Positions 4,815-5,762 of a stretch of 5,762 nt of DNA are shown piece after piece. The notes beneath the pieces were generated by a model. It made no database searches. It was not told the DNA's origin and saw nothing but the letters and a program-made list of their open reading frames with translations. Each line of letters starts with the position of its first letter. Within the stretch, counting starts at the first letter, position 1. A program made the translations under genes and the position numbers. This DNA comes from Desulfobacterales bacterium CG23_combo_of_CG06-09_8_20_14_all_52_9 (GTDB taxonomy: Bacteria > Desulfobacterota > Desulfobacteria > Desulfobacterales > UBA2156): positions 1 through 5,762 of the forward strand of contig PCSF01000102.1 of assembly GCA_002771315.1 (NCBI GenBank). The letters are read 5' to 3'.

Positions 4815-5762
4815 TCATACCGGTATGTTGCCGTGTTTCTTGGGCGGCCTCATCTCACGTTTGGTACACATGATCTCCAGTGCGTCGATAAGACGCGGCC
4901 GCGTCTCACTGGGTTCAATGACCGCATCGATATATCCCCGGTTGGCCGCTCGGTACGGATTGGAGAACAGGTCCTCATATTCTTGAATCTTTTCTTTTCG
5001 CTTGGCAGCCGGATCCTTGGCCCCCTGGATTTCCTTACGATGGATGATGTTGGACGCTCCCGAGGCCCCCATGACAGCAATCTCGGCGGTGGGCCAGGCA
5101 AAACTCATATCCGCACCCAGATCCCGTGAGCACATGGCCAGATAAGAGCCTCCGTAGTCTTTCCGGGTCACCAGGAGCAGCTTGGGAACGGTGGCCTCCG
5201 AATAACACCATAAAAGCTTGGCCCCATGTCGGATGATTCCTCCCCATTCCTGCTGGCTGCCGGGAAGATATCCCGGTACGTCCGCGATGGTGAGCATGGG
5301 GATGTTGAAGGCGTCGCAGCACCGGATAAACCGTGTGGCCTTGTCCGACGCATCAATATCCAGACAGCCGGCAAGAACCTGCGGCTGATTCGCGATGATA
5401 CCCACTGTGCGTCCGTTCAGCCGGGCAAATCCGACGATCATGTTGCGCGCAAAATACTGATGCGGCTCGAAAAACTCCCCGTTGTCGACGATGCTGCCGA
5501 TTACCGTCTTCATATCGTAGGATTGGTGGGGGCTATCCGGAATGATGTGGTTCAATTCCGGACAGGTTCGCCCGGGATTGTCTCCTGTCTCCACACGGGG
5601 TGGATCTTCCATATTATTAGACGGTAAAAAAGAGAGCAATCTTTGGATTTGAGCAATGGCATCTTGATCGCTCTCGCAGGCAAAATGGGCCACGCCGCTT
5701 TTTTCATTGTGGGCCATGGCGCCTCCCAGGGATTCGAAGGTGATCTCCTCGCCGGTTACCGC
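4815..5762 (-). CDS. Acyl-CoA carboxyltransferase (propionyl-CoA carboxylase beta / methylmalonyl-CoA decarboxylase alpha / transcarboxylase 12S family), 5' end beyond window
   Basis: The C-terminal 315 residues of a roughly 510-520-residue carboxyltransferase are visible; the frame runs open off the right edge, so the ATG at 5717 is internal. The enzyme exchanges a carboxyl group between biotin and an acyl-CoA such as propionyl-CoA, giving methylmalonyl-CoA. The visible part starts with the end of the N-terminal crotonase-like half (GEEITFESLGGA, then SGVAHF), and the C-terminal half carries ADVPGYLPGSQQEWGGIIRHGAKLL, YSEATVPKLLLVTRKDYGGSY (with the Gly-Gly oxyanion motif), LGADMSFAWPTAEIAVMGASGASNI, and the characteristic end KKHGNIPV. 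The residue after GGSY is Leu, where the best-studied propionyl-CoA enzymes have Asp, so the acyl substrate is not certain. It leads into the 68-residue gene after 49 bp. It has no biotin domain of its own, so it presumably uses the carrier on the OadA-type protein. Names in use for the family are pccB and mmdA; I do not choose one. Confidence 0.93.
   Translation of the reverse strand, partial: AVTGEEITFESLGGAMAHNEKSGVAHFACESDQDAIAQIQRLLSFLPSNNMEDPPRVETGDNPGRTCPELNHIIPDSPHQSYDMKTVIGSIVDNGEFFEPHQYFARNMIVGFARLNGRTVGIIANQPQVLAGCLDIDASDKATRFIRCCDAFNIPMLTIADVPGYLPGSQQEWGGIIRHGAKLLWCYSEATVPKLLLVTRKDYGGSYLAMCSRDLGADMSFAWPTAEIAVMGASGASNIIHRKEIQGAKDPAAKRKEKIQEYEDLFSNPYRAANRGYIDAVIEPSETRPRLIDALEIMCTKREMRPPKKHGNIPV

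Noticed and set aside
5717..5762. ATG at 5717 as the true start of the carboxyltransferase
   Set aside because: The frame continues upstream as AVTGEEITFESLGGA, which is conserved core sequence of the family, so the gene extends beyond the right edge.

Overview
The window is a gapless run of six genes, all on the minus strand and read from the right edge to the left. In order of transcription they are: the C-terminal 315 residues of a biotin-dependent acyl-CoA carboxyltransferase (propionyl-CoA carboxylase beta / methylmalonyl-CoA decarboxylase alpha / transcarboxylase 12S family); a 68-residue Met/Gln-rich protein; a 679-residue pyruvate/oxaloacetate carboxyltransferase fused to a C-terminal biotinyl domain (OadA/PycB, like transcarboxylase 5S plus 1.3S); sucC and sucD (succinyl-CoA synthetase beta and alpha); and hypA (nickel insertion protein for hydrogenase), cut by the left edge. 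Gaps are 49, 103, 86 and 17 bp, then an 8-bp overlap between sucD and hypA. I see no terminator between genes and no plus-strand gene, so this looks like one operon interior whose promoter and terminator both lie outside the window.

The genes fit the methylmalonyl-CoA route between propionate and succinate. The first carboxyltransferase would interconvert propionyl-CoA and methylmalonyl-CoA, the OadA-like protein would interconvert pyruvate and oxaloacetate and carry the biotin, and succinyl-CoA synthetase would interconvert succinyl-CoA and succinate with ATP or GTP. No biotin carboxylase and no membrane beta subunit of a sodium-pumping decarboxylase is visible. My preferred but unproven reading is a transcarboxylase-type complex that moves a carboxyl group between oxaloacetate and propionyl-CoA without spending ATP, as in Propionibacterium and as proposed for propionate-oxidising syntrophs and some sulfate reducers.

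The organism is probably an anaerobic bacterium, moderately GC-rich. The combination of a methylmalonyl-CoA module with a hydrogenase maturation gene suggests a Desulfobacterota-like propionate oxidiser or fermenter. That taxonomic guess rests on gene content only.

The enzymes themselves are known families. What deserves a second look is the uncharacterised 68-residue protein between the two carboxyltransferases, the hydrogenase maturation gene overlapping sucD, and departures from familiar substrate-pocket motifs in both carboxyltransferases.
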